64,000 bases of DNA from Aureococcus anophagefferens (taxonomy: Eukaryota; Sar; Pelagophyceae; Pelagomonadales; Pelagomonadaceae). The notes below the pieces were generated by a model, which made no database searches, was not told the DNA's origin, and was given only the letters and a program-made list of their open reading frames with translations. Position 1 is the first letter of the stretch, and every line of letters begins with the position of its first letter. Where the stretch lies: the NCBI RefSeq assembly GCF_000186865.1, contig NW_008705575.1:536577-600576 (forward strand), given 5' to 3'. Made by a program: the position numbers and the translations under genes. Shown here in pieces: positions 8,836 through 19,037 of the stretch.

Positions 8836-11322
8836 ATGAGCTCCTCCGACGAGGACGAGGCCCGGCCGCGGCTCGGCCTCGGCGCGGCGAAGAAGCGCAA
8901 GGCCGACGCGTACCTGGGCGTCTTCGGCGACGACGACGACGAGGCGCCGCGCCGCGGCCTCGGCGGCAAGCGGCCGGCCAAGGGCGGCAACGACTCGAAG
9001 CCCATGGCCTTCGTGAGCGCCGCCGCGCCCGCGCCGCCGCCGCCGCCGCCGCCGGCGCCGCCGGCCGCGCCGGCGTCGAACGCGGACTTTCGCGCGCAGT
9101 TCCTCGCGGAGCCCGCCGCGCCGGCGCCGGCGCCGCCGCGGCCCGCGTTCGGCGGCCGCAAGGCGGCGCAGCCCGAGTGGATGAAGCACACCAAGGGCGT
9201 CGGCTTCAAGATGCTCGAGAAGATGGGCTTCACGGGCCGCCTCGGCAAGGAGGAGCAGGGCGTGAGTCGCCACGTGGAAGTCACGAAGCGGCCCGAGGGC
9301 ATGGGCCTGGGCTTCGCGGCGGCCCGGGGCTTCGTCGAGGAGGCCAAGCTCGGCGCGAACGTGCAGCTCCAGCGCGAGCTCGGCCACGCCGTGCCCGACG
9401 CGGCCGAGGAGCTCCTCGCCGAGGAGAAGGCCGACGAGCACCGCGCGAAGCGGCGGCGCCAGTTCCGCGACGCGGCGTCCATGGCGACGGCCGTCGACAA
9501 GCTCGACGCCGCCGTCGCGCTCAACCGGTCGAGCGAGGCCGCGCGGCGCGCGGCCGCGCTGACCGCGGCGCAGGACGGCGCCGCGGCCGTGCCGCCCGAG
9601 TCGCGTTTGGCCGCGCGGCTCCGCGAGGATCTCGACGCGCGGCTCAACGGCGAGGAGAGCTTCCTGCGCGACGCCGACGGTCGCATCGACGCCGAGCGGG
9701 ACCGGCGCGCGGGCCTCGACTTCGACGTGTCGACGGCGCGCGACGGCGCCGCGCGGCTGCGGCGGCGCGCGGACCGCCTCGCGGACTTCGACGCCGCGCT
9801 CGCGGCCGTCGAGGCCGCGGCGGGGAGCGGCGACGTCGCCGCGTTCAAGGCGGCGCTCGAGCGCGCGCGCGCGCGCTTCCCCGAGGAGTGGGCGCTCTGC
9901 GGCGTCGCGGCGGCGACGTACGACGCGGCCGCGCCGCTCGCGAGGGCGGCCTTCGCCGGCTGGCGGCCCCTCGAGGACCCGGGCCGCGCCGCCGAGGTCG
10001 TCGCGGCGCTGCGGCCCGAGGCGCTCTTCGACGCCTCCTACGACGTAGACGCGGCGGCGCCCGCGTGGCGGCTGCTGTTGGACCGCGTCGCGGGCGCGGC
10101 CGCGCGCGCGGCGCTCCAGCGGTCCTGGGCGCCGGGCGGCGAGCGAGACGGCGCGGCCCTGGCTTTGGTCGGGGCGCTCTTCCCGCGGGGCGGCGGCCGC
10201 GACGACGCGTTCGTGTCCGCGGTCTTGGCGCCGCGGCTGTTGAAGTTGCTCGAGGCGGAGATCGCGCGCGCGCGCCGCGGCGGGGCGCCCGCGGGCCGGC
10301 CCTGCGCGCCCTGCGTCGCGCCCTGGCTCGCGCACCTCGACGGCGACGACCGGTCCGCGGCGTCGGACGCGGCCGCGCGGCTCCTGCGGCTCGAGATGAG
10401 CCGCGCGGCGCGCGACGGCGGAGACGACGCCGCGGACGACGGCTTCGCCGACGACGACGCGCGGGGGCGGGCGGGCCTCCGCGCCGTCGCGCGCGCGGCG
10501 GCCAAGTGGAAGCCCCACGTCGACGCGCGCGACTGGGCGAAGATCGCGTCGTCGAACCTCGCGCGCGCGGTGGCTGACGCCGCGCGCGGCGGGTGGGTCG
10601 TGGCGCCGCCGGGGCAGATGGAGGCGCAGGACTGGCGGCCCGTCGACGCGCTGCGGGGCCTGGGGGCGTCCCTCGGCGCGCGCGACGGCGACCTGCGGGC
10701 CGTCGTGCTCGGGGAGATCGCGCCCCGGTGGGTCTCCGCGCTCCGAAACTACCTCGTCTCGGACGACGCGGCGCCGGACCCGCTGGACGTCGCGGACTTT
10801 TACGTCCTCTGGCGGGACCGCTTCCTGGGCAACTCCATCACGCAGCTCGAGGACGACGACGACGCGCCGCCGCCGCCGTCGGAGGGCGCGGCCGCGGCGT
10901 GCCGCGAGCTGCTCCGCTGCGGCCTGCAGATGGTCGAGGTGTACCTCGCCGACGCCAAGGCCCTCCGGCGCCTGCCGGCGCCGCCCCTCGCGGCGCCGTC
11001 GTCCTTCGAGCGCGTCCAGCTCGCCGCGGCGGCCGCCGCGGCGCCCGCGGCCGCGCCCGCGCCCGCGCCCGCGGCGCCGGGCTGGCGCGCGGCCGTCGAC
11101 GGCGCGGGCTTCGTCGTCTTCGCGGACGTCGTCGCGCGCTTCGCCGCGGAGCACGACGTCGTCTACCGGCCGAAGGTCGGCCGCTCCCACGACGGCAAGC
11201 AGCTCTACGCGTTCGGCAAGGCGACGATGTACATGGACCGCAGCGTCACCTTCGTCAAGAAGCCCGACACGGGCCTCTTCAAGCCCGTGCCCCTCGAGGA
11301 GCTCCTCGCGTTGGCGTCCTAA
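8836..11322 (+). CDS. TFIP11: TFIP11/Ntr1-like G-patch splicing factor
   Basis: 828 residues from ATG 8836 (MSSSDEDEARPRLGLG). The acidic, Pro-rich N-terminus is followed by a G-patch (KGVGFKMLEKMGFTGRLGKE, MGLGFA), a long helical GCFC/TIP-type region (WRPLEDPGRAAEVV, WLAHLDGDDRSAAS, VDALRGLGASLGARD, FYVLWRDRFLGNSITQL) and the characteristic C-terminus (FADVVARFAAEHDVVYRPK, GRSHDGKQLYAFGKATMYMD). In yeast and humans this protein recruits and activates the DEAH helicase Prp43/DHX15 for spliceosome disassembly and intron-lariat release. The gene is intronless here. The 5' leader carries a repeated CGCATCGCTTCACGCGC. Confidence 0.88.
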   Translation: MSSSDEDEARPRLGLGAAKKRKADAYLGVFGDDDDEAPRRGLGGKRPAKGGNDSKPMAFVSAAAPAPPPPPPPAPPAAPASNADFRAQFLAEPAAPAPAPPRPAFGGRKAAQPEWMKHTKGVGFKMLEKMGFTGRLGKEEQGVSRHVEVTKRPEGMGLGFAAARGFVEEAKLGANVQLQRELGHAVPDAAEELLAEEKADEHRAKRRRQFRDAASMATAVDKLDAAVALNRSSEAARRAAALTAAQDGAAAVPPESRLAARLREDLDARLNGEESFLRDADGRIDAERDRRAGLDFDVSTARDGAARLRRRADRLADFDAALAAVEAAAGSGDVAAFKAALERARARFPEEWALCGVAAATYDAAAPLARAAFAGWRPLEDPGRAAEVVAALRPEALFDASYDVDAAAPAWRLLLDRVAGAAARAALQRSWAPGGERDGAALALVGALFPRGGGRDDAFVSAVLAPRLLKLLEAEIARARRGGAPAGRPCAPCVAPWLAHLDGDDRSAASDAAARLLRLEMSRAARDGGDDAADDGFADDDARGRAGLRAVARAAAKWKPHVDARDWAKIASSNLARAVADAARGGWVVAPPGQMEAQDWRPVDALRGLGASLGARDGDLRAVVLGEIAPRWVSALRNYLVSDDAAPDPLDVADFYVLWRDRFLGNSITQLEDDDDAPPPPSEGAAAACRELLRCGLQMVEVYLADAKALRRLPAPPLAAPSSFERVQLAAAAAAAPAAAPAPAPAAPGWRAAVDGAGFVVFADVVARFAAEHDVVYRPKVGRSHDGKQLYAFGKATMYMDRSVTFVKKPDTGLFKPVPLEELLALAS

Positions 11323-11415
11323 GTTTGACGGCTTAGTTATGCGTGGGTGTGCAGATGCCCGAGGGCCTCGGTCACTTGGCCTCAGGCTAGCCACTACGGA
11401 CCCCTCAGAGGGAGC

Positions 11416-13065
11416 TCAGAGCTCGTCCAAGCCGCCGCGCCGGCCGCCGAAGGCGAAGCCTAGGCACGCACCGGCGAAGGCCGCGTAGACGACGAGGATC
11501 ATGGTCGCCCGCAGCCACCACCAGAGCCGCGCCAGCAGGGGCGCCCGCGGCTCGACAGCGGCGCCCCGCGTTCGGGCCTTAAGAGGGAGCTCTGGCAGAG
11601 TCTCAAGAGGGAGCTCTGGCAGAGTCTCTGCGATCACCGGCCAGTGGTCGGACCAGTGCGCAAAGAAATGATGAGACGCTCCTTGGGTTACGCGCCGCTT
11701 CAAAACGTCGAGTGCTGCGTCTACCCTGGCAACCTTGCGTTTGAAATCATCAAGAAAGAAGCACGCGTCGAGCATCTTGTGAACGCGACCCTTCGCTCGC
11801 GCTCCATCAACAAATGAGGAATCAGAACCGATAGTCTTGATCCAAATGTTATCGTACAGATGCCCACCGCCCTTGACGAGTTCCGCGATATTGGACGACA
11901 CCGTGCCGCCGCCGCTGTCGACGAGACAACGAAAGCCGCACTCCGATAGCCGCTGCCAGGCACCCTGCGGAGCCGATCCTTCCCTGAGGTCTCCTGGAGG
12001 TCCAAGGTTGAAATCACCCACCACCATCACCGCGCCACCTCCGAGAGCTTCAACCTCGGCCGCGACGCACTCGGCGGCGTGCGACAGCAGACGCGCCTCA
12101 TTGCGCGTTTGATCGAGGCCGCGATTATCCTTCGATTTGAGGTGCGCCGATATTATGCCGAGGTAGCTGCCTGAAGTCAGGTGTTTTAAGATAAGGGCAG
12201 CCGGAGGTCTTTCGATCCAGTCCTCCCTAAACCTGTTGTATCTGGCGTCACGCTCCTTCCAATTGAGCCAAAGTTCTCTGTCATTTGAATTATTCTCGAT
12301 GAACATGCAAGTAACATGATCAGGTTTACCATCGACCCAGGTGGGGTGGGTGCGAACACCAAAAATCACTCCGATGCGCTCAAGTCCATATGCATCATCG
12401 TCCCAAATGAAGACGGCAGACTCGCCACCGGTGAGAACTGGCTCGTGGCGGATAGTCCGCCCCAGCTCCCGGCTCTTTTTAGCGATTTCTTCGCCCAGAG
12501 CTGTATTGAAGTCATCGTATAACTTGTATTCGGAGTCTCTATTTGTGCCGGGAGCTTCCTGCAGCGCAAGCACGTGTACTTTCTCGCCAGACAGCAGCTC
12601 TACGATGTGACCCACCTTGGCGCTCATCTTATCCTTTCTGTGAAATTTGAGGGAGAAGCGTATGTTCCAACACGCCACGACAACGTTTGGTTTCGCGCTC
12701 GACGAGTTCACGTCCTTCTTGACAAGAGAGCTCATCGTGCTCCTGGGCGATGCGATCAGGCGGCCGAAGATGAGACGACCGAGCAAGCCGAGCACCGAAT
12801 GGAGCGCCGCGAAGACGAGGCTGACGACGGCCACGACCGGCGGCGGCACGGGCGCGAGTGATGACGGCGGCTCCGGCGTCCTGCTTGGCGCGGAGCCTCC
12901 GGGGATCCTTCTCCTTGTTGGCCGCCGAAGAACTACGTAGCCCGTGGCGCCCGGGACGGCGGCCTGGTTGCCCCGCGGCTGGCTCAGTTGCGTCCAGCCC
13001 CAGCCGCCGCGGCCGCTCTGCAGCAAGCAGTGCTTCGCGACTGCAATGTCAAGATTGTTGCACAT
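11416..13065 (-). CDS. Endonuclease/exonuclease/phosphatase-fold protein with membrane segments
   Basis: 549 residues. EEP-superfamily motifs appear in order: VVVACWNIRF, HVLALQEAPG (catalytic Glu), LGIISAHLKSKDN, AVMVVGDFNLGPP (Asp-x-Asn), HLYDNIWIKT and the final FFAHWSDHWPVIAE (SDHxPV). A hydrophobic stretch lies at about 75-105 (VAVVSLVFAALHSVLGLLGR) and another at the C-terminus (ATMILVVYAAFAGACLGFAF), so it is probably membrane-anchored. Substrate (nucleic acid, phosphoinositide or sphingomyelin-like) cannot be decided. An alternative start is the Met at 12735. Third positions are clearly less GC-rich than in neighbouring genes. A 24-bp in-frame tandem repeat gives TLPELPLETLPELPL. Confidence 0.75.
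   Translation of the reverse strand: MCNNLDIAVAKHCLLQSGRGGWGWTQLSQPRGNQAAVPGATGYVVLRRPTRRRIPGGSAPSRTPEPPSSLAPVPPPVVAVVSLVFAALHSVLGLLGRLIFGRLIASPRSTMSSLVKKDVNSSSAKPNVVVACWNIRFSLKFHRKDKMSAKVGHIVELLSGEKVHVLALQEAPGTNRDSEYKLYDDFNTALGEEIAKKSRELGRTIRHEPVLTGGESAVFIWDDDAYGLERIGVIFGVRTHPTWVDGKPDHVTCMFIENNSNDRELWLNWKERDARYNRFREDWIERPPAALILKHLTSGSYLGIISAHLKSKDNRGLDQTRNEARLLSHAAECVAAEVEALGGGAVMVVGDFNLGPPGDLREGSAPQGAWQRLSECGFRCLVDSGGGTVSSNIAELVKGGGHLYDNIWIKTIGSDSSFVDGARAKGRVHKMLDACFFLDDFKRKVARVDAALDVLKRRVTQGASHHFFAHWSDHWPVIAETLPELPLETLPELPLKARTRGAAVEPRAPLLARLWWWLRATMILVVYAAFAGACLGFAFGGRRGGLDEL
11586..11633. repeat. 24-bp in-frame tandem repeat (two copies)
   Basis: The unit GAGGGAGCTCTGGCAGAGTC plus four bases is repeated twice within the endonuclease/phosphatase-like gene, encoding two copies of TLPELPLE just before the C-terminal membrane segment. 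Confidence 0.8.
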
Positions 13066-13136
13066 CGCACAGGAGAAAAGTTCGCGGCATGTCGCGCTGG
13101 GTCGGGCTGCCCGAGACCCACTGGGATTGTCGAGCG

Positions 13137-14673
13137 ATGCGGTGGTTCGCCTTCCTGGGCGCCGCCGCGGCGGTCGCCGGGGACGACGTCGCGGGCCTCG
13201 TCCAGGTCAAGGTGCGGCGCGCGCCGTCCCCCGCGGCCGCGGCGTCGGCGGCGGCGCGGGCCATGGGCTGCGGCCGGCCAACGCGCGTCTTCCGCCCCGC
13301 GGGCATCCACGAGGCGCGGCACGCGGCCTTCGGGCTGGACCGCTGGTTCGAGCTGGACTGCGGCCGGTCCGCCGCCGCAGCGCTGGCGAAAGTGCGCGCG
13401 GCGCCCGCGCTCGTCGAGCGCGCTCGAGGCCGCGGCGCCCGTCGTCGCCGTCGCGCCGCGCGGCGGGGACGCCGACGACGTCGACGACGTCGCCGTGGCC
13501 GGCGGCTTCGAGCCCGACGACCCGCTCTTCGGCCTGCAGAAGGCCGTGCTCAAGGCCGCGAAGGTGCCCGACGCGTGGGCGCGCTACGGCGGCGGGTCCG
13601 ACGCCGTCGTCGTCCAGGTCGTCGACAGCGGCGTCGACGCGGCCCACCCGGACCTCGTCGACGCCCTCTGGAAGCACCCCGGCGAGGTCTGCGGCAACGG
13701 GGTCGACGACGACGGCAACGGCTACGTCGACGACTGCCGCGGCTATAACCACGCGGACGACTCCGGCGCGGACCTCCTCGGCGCGTCGAACCACGGCACG
13801 CATTGCGCGGGCGTCGTCGGCGCGGCGTCGGGCAACGGACTGTCCATCGCCGGCGTCGCCGGCGGCCTCGGGTCGCCGGGCGCGCGGCTCATGACGTCCG
13901 TCGTTTTCGGGAAGACGCGGTCGCGGGGCTACCCGGACGCGATCGCCTACGGCGCGGACCACGGCGCCCACGTCTGCTCCCTGTCCTGGACCTTCTCGTC
14001 GCCCGACGCCTACAACCAGGCCGTGCTCGACGCCATCGACTACGCGGTCGCCGCGGGCGTGGTCGTGGTGGCGGCCGCGGGCAACGGCGGATCCGGCGCC
14101 GCGTGGTACCCGGCGGCCTACGGCCCCGTCGTCGCGGTCACGGCGACGGACCGCGACGGTGACCTGGCGTCCTTTGCGAACCGGGGCGCCTGGGTCGACG
14201 TCGCGGCGCCGGGCGAGAGGGTCGTGTCGACGGTGCCGGGCGGCGGCGTGGCGACGATGACGGGCACGTCCATGGCCGCGCCTCTCGTCGCGGGCGTTGT
14301 AGCCCTCGCCCTCGCCACGGGGGCGCCGGGCGCCGCCGCCGTCGAGTGCCTGCTGGCGACCGCGAAGGACCTCGGCGCGTCGGGCGCCGGCGCCGGCGCG
14401 GTCCACGCGCGCCGCGCCGTGCGGTGCGCGGCGCCGGCGCCGTCCGCGGCGCCGACGGTCGACGTGGAGGTGGTCCACGACGGCGCCTGCGTCGACAGCA
14501 GCTCCTGGTTCCGCCGCTCGAAGAAGGGCAAGCTGAAGACGTGCGCCTGGGCCGCGAAGAAGCCGGGCAAGCGGTGCGCCAAGGCCGACGACGCGGACGT
14601 CCGCGCGGTCGACGCGTGCCGCGCCGCGTGCGCATCCATCTGGCCCAACACGCTCGCCTGCGAAGACCGGTAA
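13137..14673 (+). CDS. Secreted subtilisin-family serine protease (S8), one-base frame break in the propeptide
   Basis: ATG 13137 starts a signal peptide (MRWFAFLGAAAAVAGDDV) and an I9-like propeptide (GIHEARHAAFGLDRWFELDC). At about 13428-13436 the frame must shift by one base to enter the protease: VVVQVVDSGVDAAHPD (Asp), ASNHGTHCAGVVGA (His), VVVAAAGNGG (oxyanion Asn) and GTSMAAPLVAG (Ser), so the catalytic set is complete. A calcium-loop-like insert CGNGVDDDGNGYVDDC sits between Asp and His. The Cys-rich C-terminus resembles a small disulfide module. The break lies in GAGCGCGCTCGAG with no intron signals around it, so assembly error or inactivation are both possible. Spliced as annotated here it would be a secreted protease. 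Confidence 0.8.
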
Positions 14674-14818
14674 TGCGAAGGCCTGGCGCCCGGGGAATCG
14701 CTGGCAAGGGGGCTGGAGGCCATGGAAACTTCAATGTTGATGTGCACTTTGCCAGTTCGATCGCGATGGTCCACCTCTCGCGGCTGCAGCAGCGCTGCAA
14801 TGGCCGCTGCTCAACGCC

Positions 14819-14899
14819 GCACTAGCGCACGCCGGCCGCGATCCGCGACGTAGCACATCGTCGCACTAGCGCGCGCCGGCCGCGATCCGCGACGTAGCA
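14819..14899. repeat. Tandem duplication with 44-bp period upstream of the SLC25 gene
   Basis: GCACTAGCGC followed by CGCCGGCCGCGATCCGCG and ACGTAGCA occurs at 14819-14855 and again at 14863-14899 with one internal mismatch. It ends 12 bp before the ATG of the mitochondrial carrier, so it lies in the 5' leader or core promoter. Confidence 0.85.
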
Positions 14900-14911
14900 G
14901 GCGCTCGCACG

Positions 14912-15729
14912 ATGGCGGAGCTGTCGCTGGAGCAGACGGCGCTGGCCTCGAGCGTCGGCTCCTTCGCCGCGCGCTGCCTCTGCCACCCGCTGGACACGAT
15001 CAAGAGCCGGCTGCAGGCCGACGCGCGCTCCGGCTCGCTCGTCGCCTGCGGCGCGCGGACGCTCGCGGAGGAGGGCCCGCGGGGCTTGTACCGGGGCTCG
15101 GCGCGGCGGCGTTCGTCGGCACGCCGGCTGGGATGCTCTATTTCACGACCTACGAGGCGTGCAAGCGCGCCGTCGGCGACGCCGGCGCCCTCGGCCACTT
15201 CGGCTGCGGCCTCGCCGCCGAGGCCGTCGCCTGCGTCGTCTTCGTTCCAATAGACGTCGTCAAGGAGCGGGTCCAGGTGCACCGGGACCTCGGCGGGTCG
15301 GCGCAGGCGCTCCGCGACGCCGTCGCGCGCGGGGGCGTCGGCGCGCTGTACCGCGGCTACGGCGCGACGCTGCTCTCCTTCGGCACGTTCTCGGGCCTGT
15401 ACTTCGCGCTCTACGAGGAGTGCAAGGCCGCGATCGGCGGCGGCCCGCACCCGCCCTTCCACGCGGCGCTCGGCGCCGCGCTCGGTGCGGGCGGCGCCGC
15501 GAGCTTTTTGACGGCGCCCCTGGACCTCGCGAAGCTGCGCATGCAGGTCCACCGCGACGCGGGCGCGGCGCCGCCGTCCTTCGCCGCGGCCTTTGGGGCC
15601 GCGTGGCGCGGCGGCGGCCTCCGGGGCCTCTTCCGCGGCGCGGGCGCGCGCGTCGCCTTCTTCGCGCCGTCGACGGCCGTGTCGATGGCCTGCTTCGAGA
15701 CGGCCAAGGCGCGCTACGGGGTCTCCTAG
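14912..15729 (+). CDS. SLC25-family mitochondrial carrier, one-base frame break near the first repeat
   Basis: Three carrier repeats with signature motifs: CHPLDTIKSRLQA, VPIDVVKERVQVHRDLGG and APLDLAKLRMQVHRDAG (P-x-[DE]-x-x-[KR]), each followed by a YRG or FRG-type second helix. The first frame runs from ATG 14912 to GLYRG. At about 15096-15104 one base seems missing from the GGGG run, and the next frame resumes as LGAAAFVGTPAGMLYFTTYE. Restoring one base gives a continuous carrier of about 272 residues, short but complete for the family. First-repeat wording and length are closest to the S-adenosylmethionine carrier type, but the substrate is not assigned. It converges with the kelch gene 11 bp away. 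Confidence 0.75.
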
Positions 15730-15740
15730 AGGTGCCAGTG

Positions 15741-17264
15741 TTACTCCTCCTCGAGGACCTCGTCGTCGGCGTCGGGCAGCGCGGCCATGGCGCTCGCCAT
15801 GGCGGCGGCGAGCTCGGCGTCGGGCACGGCGGCCACGGCGGCGGCGAGCTCGGCGGCGGGCAGGGTCGCCACGGCGGCGGCGAGGTCGAATGTCCCTCCT
15901 CCTAGGTAGGTCGGCTCCGTCGGCGCGTAGGCCGGCCCGTCGTCGTCGCCGTCGTACTCGTAGAGCCCGTCGTCGTCGGAGTCCGGGTCCATAGCGAACG
16001 CGAGGTCCGCGTCCGTGCGCTCGAGGACTACCGGCGGCGGCGGGTCGCCGCACCACGTCGCGGTCGCGTAGGACAGGATCCGCCGCCACAGGTCCGCGGG
16101 CAGGCGCCGCTCGCTCGCGGCGCGGCCGAGGGCCGCGGCGACGCACCGGAGGCGCGGGCCGAAGAAGCGCGCGGTCCGCGGCGCGAAGAGCACGCGCCGC
16201 AGCGCGAAGAGGTGGTTCACGTTCGTCGCCGCGGGGCCCGCGCCGTCGCCGCCGCCGAAGATGACCGCGACGGGCGCGAAGGCCGCGTCGAAGCCGGCGC
16301 CCGGCGGCGCCGCGGCCGCGTGGAACGCGACGGGCGGCGGCCGCTCGGGCCCGAAGACGGCGGGGCGGGACCAGACCACGTCGCCGAAGGACCCCGGCCG
16401 CGGCAGCTCCATCACGTAGAGCGCGGCGTCGCGCGCGCGCCAGTCGGGCGCCAGCCCGCCGACGAGCGCGCACGTCGCCGCGACGGCGCCCGTCGGCGGC
16501 CGGCTCACGACGGTCAGCGAGAAGCACGCGCGCGGCGACGGCCGCGCGCCGACGCAGTCCCGCTTCTCCCACCAGGGCCCCGGGTCGCCCGTCTCCGCGC
16601 GCGCCACGTCTAGGGCCCAGGTGTCGTCGAGCATGGTGTCGCCGCCGTCCCAGCCGCCGAAGACGTAGCAGACCTCGCGGCCGCCGCCCTCGACGACGAC
16701 GGCGCCGTGGCCCGCGCGCCGCGACGGCTGCCGCGTCGTGCCCATGCCGTTGTGGAGAGGGCGCCAGCGGCGCGTGGCCGCGTCGAAGGCCCAGAGGTCC
16801 GCCAACGTGCGGTCGCCGCCCCGGTAGCCGCCGAAGCAGATCGCGCCGCGCCGCGTGCGCGAGATCGTCGCGTTCGCCCGCGGCGGCAAAGCGCCGCCAC
16901 GCGTTTCCGTCCACCGCGCGGCCGCGTCGTCGAAGGCGTGCGTCGCGCCGATGACGGTGTTGTCGGCGCCCATGCCGCCGACGGCGAGCAGCGCGTCGTC
17001 GTGTCCCGCGCGGAAGAACGCGTGGTCGTGGCGCGGCGTCGGCGGCGCGAGGTCGGGCCGCGGCGCCCAGTCGCCCGCGGAGCCCTGCGCCGGGTCGCGC
17101 GCGAGCCGCAGCGTCAGGGACCACGCGTCGCCGAGCGCCTCGGCGCCCTGGAAGCCGCCGAAGCACAGCAGGTTTTCGCTGTGTCGCTCGTAGCGCGCGA
17201 GCGTGTGGGACCGCCGCGCGCCGGGCGAGCCCTCGGGCTGCGCGACGCGCTCCCAGCGGTACAT
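15741..17264 (-). CDS. Kelch-repeat beta-propeller protein
   Basis: 507 residues. Kelch blades with the GG pair plus Tyr/Trp spacing are visible: NLLCFGGFQGAEALGDAWSL, ALLAVGGMGADNTVIGATHA, AICFGGYRGGDRTLADLWAF, VCYVFGGWDGGDTMLDDTWA, ATCALVGGLAPDWRARDAAL and AVIFGGGDGAGPAATNVNHL. That is six blades, compatible with one propeller. A helical stretch with LPADLWRRILSYA (F-box-like wording, after the propeller) precedes an acidic linker and a repetitive Ala-rich tail (AAELAAAVAAVPDAELAAAM). Such proteins usually act as substrate adaptors. The partner is unknown. Confidence 0.75.
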   Translation of the reverse strand: MYRWERVAQPEGSPGARRSHTLARYERHSENLLCFGGFQGAEALGDAWSLTLRLARDPAQGSAGDWAPRPDLAPPTPRHDHAFFRAGHDDALLAVGGMGADNTVIGATHAFDDAAARWTETRGGALPPRANATISRTRRGAICFGGYRGGDRTLADLWAFDAATRRWRPLHNGMGTTRQPSRRAGHGAVVVEGGGREVCYVFGGWDGGDTMLDDTWALDVARAETGDPGPWWEKRDCVGARPSPRACFSLTVVSRPPTGAVAATCALVGGLAPDWRARDAALYVMELPRPGSFGDVVWSRPAVFGPERPPPVAFHAAAAPPGAGFDAAFAPVAVIFGGGDGAGPAATNVNHLFALRRVLFAPRTARFFGPRLRCVAAALGRAASERRLPADLWRRILSYATATWCGDPPPPVVLERTDADLAFAMDPDSDDDGLYEYDGDDDGPAYAPTEPTYLGGGTFDLAAAVATLPAAELAAAVAAVPDAELAAAMASAMAALPDADDEVLEEE

Positions 17265-17330
17265 CGCAGCAGTGCTCTCTAAGGAGCCATTGCCACAGAT
17301 CAGTGCTCATCCATCAACATCGACTTCAAC

Positions 17331-18179
17331 TTAGCCCTCGGCGGGCGGCGGCGGCGGCTCCGCGGCCTTCTTCTTGATGGCGAACTTCTTCTTCGCGGCC
17401 CTGGGCTTGGTGACGCCGGCGAGGGCGCGGACGTCGACGAGCGTCGTGACGTCGTCCATGACGAACGCGGTGACGAAGGCGCCGCCGCGCTTGAAGACCA
17501 TGACGTTGTCCTTCGCGAACTCCGTCTGGTCGATCCAGTGGTCGATGACGTTGATGGCGTAGCGCTCGCCGTGGCCCTTGCGCGACGCCCAGTAGGCGAG
17601 CGCGGCCGGCGCGTCCTTGTAGAACCGCCAGTTGTCGCCCGGGTAGCCGTGGTAGACCTCGTTCGACGGCGCGTTGATGTAGACGTAGCCGCCGACCTTG
17701 GTCACGCGGGCGATCTCCTTGAACGTGAGCCAGAAGATGGGGTCGTGCTCGAAGCAGGACGTCGACACGACGGCGTCGAAGTGGCCGTCGGCGAACGGCA
17801 GCGGCTCGCCCGGCGGCGACACGACGTCGACGGACGGGTCCGCCTCCATGTCGAGGGCGCAGAAGTCGTGGCCGTCGAAGAGCGGGCGCACGCTGCCGTT
17901 GACGTTGAGGCCGCCGACGTCTAATATCTTCAGCTTCCTGCCGGGCATCATCTTGTCGAGGAAGAGCTTGAAGGTCTGCGCGTTCGTCATCGCCGAGATG
18001 TGCATGGCGGCGGCGGCCGCGGCGCGGACGCGGCGGCGCGGACGCGCGGACGCGTGCCGGAGCGCGCGAGGCAGGCGGCGGACGGCGCCGGCTGCGGCTG
18101 CGGCGCGCGCGAGATGGGCAGCGCTAGAGAGCCGCCCCGGCGTGCACCTTGACCTTGTGGGGAGACGTTGCAGACCCAT
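17331..18179 (-). CDS. Class I SAM-dependent methyltransferase, probably organelle-targeted
   Basis: 282 residues. The Ala/Arg-rich first ~58 residues look like a transit peptide; a second Met at 18005 gives the form without it. The Rossmann core shows motif I LKILDVGGLNVNGSVRPLF, an acidic strand end CALDMEADPSVDVV, motif II FDAVVSTSCFEHDPIFWLTF and post-II VTKVGGYVYINAP, as in Methyltransf_11 enzymes. The tail is Lys/Ala-rich (PRAAKKKFAIKKKAAE) and ends in a Pro run. The substrate cannot be read. It is divergent from the DUF4460-like gene, whose ATG lies 41 bp away. Confidence 0.75.
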   Translation of the reverse strand: MGLQRLPTRSRCTPGRLSSAAHLARAAAAAGAVRRLPRALRHASARPRRRVRAAAAAAMHISAMTNAQTFKLFLDKMMPGRKLKILDVGGLNVNGSVRPLFDGHDFCALDMEADPSVDVVSPPGEPLPFADGHFDAVVSTSCFEHDPIFWLTFKEIARVTKVGGYVYINAPSNEVYHGYPGDNWRFYKDAPAALAYWASRKGHGERYAINVIDHWIDQTEFAKDNVMVFKRGGAFVTAFVMDDVTTLVDVRALAGVTKPRAAKKKFAIKKKAAEPPPPPAEG

Positions 18180-18220
18180 TGCGACGATGATGGGTGCGTC
18201 GTAGCTGGGGAGTCCGCGTC

Positions 18221-19037
18221 ATGCTGCGGGGTCTCCACACGGCAGCACGGCTGCTCGTCGCGCGCCCGCGCGTCACGCGCCGCTGCTCGAGCACACTGCC
18301 GACGCTCCGCAAATTCCTCTTAGAGGTGCACCCCGACATGCTGCCGGCGTTCCCCGAGGCGAAGCGCGTCAACGGCGTCAACGTCGCGACGCTCCAGGCC
18401 TACCTGCGCGAGAGCACCTACGTGGGCTCGGCGAATCTGCTGTTTTACCGCAAGCCCGCGCCGGACGGCACGGAGCTCCGCGAGGCGCGCGTCGTCGTCG
18501 GCCGCGGCGTCGCCGTGTGCGTCGACTCCATGGCCGTCGCGCTCGGCGGGAGCGCCGCGCCGCGGCGGCGGCCGCGCCCCGCGCCGCGGCCGCCGCCGCC
18601 GCGGCGGGCCGGCGCGGGCGCCGTGCCGTTCCGCGCGCCGCCGGCGCCCGTCGACCGGAACCGGTCGCTCGCGGCCTACGGCACGGCCGCCAAGGCGCCG
18701 AGCCTCGCGGCGCTCCGGGAGCGGCGGCGCGCGGCGGCCCACGTCGACGCGCTCGCGCGCCGCGTCGCCGAGCGCACGGGGCTCGCGAGGGTCGACAACC
18801 GGTGCAACTGGACCGCGCGGCCCCTCGCGGGCCTGCTGCGGCGGCTCGACGCGGCGGCGGGCGCGCGGCGCCTCGACGGCTTCGACGTCGTCTTCTCGAC
18901 GACGGAGCCCCGCGAGTGCGTCGACGCGCGCGAGGGGCTCATCGTCGTGTCGCCGTCGCGCGCCGACGCCGCGTGGCGCGAGACGCTCGACCGCGTCACG
19001 GGCGCCGTCGTCGCGGCGCGCGCGGCCGCGGCGGCGA
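18221..19037 (+). CDS. TCAIM-like (DUF4460/4461) mitochondrial protein, 3' end lost in assembly gap
   Basis: The first ATG is 18221 (MLRGLHTAARLLVARPRVTR), an Arg-rich presequence. It is followed by TLRKFLLEVHPDMLPAFPEA and NVATLQAYLREST, which match the J-domain-like DUF4460 opening of TCAIM-type proteins (FLLKVHPD..., N-x-x-S-L-Q-x-L). A basic Pro/Arg linker leads to VDALARRVAERTGLARVDNR and LDGFDVVFST, DUF4461-like. The frame enters the N run at 19038 without a stop. Human TCAIM is mitochondrial and of unclear mechanism. Assignment rests on the N-terminal motif. Confidence 0.5.

Noticed and set aside
13390..13436. A 27-bp mini-intron (GTGCGC...GAG) explaining the subtilase frame break
   Set aside because: Too short, no branch or pyrimidine tract, and it would delete conserved propeptide residues. 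A one-base indel is simpler.
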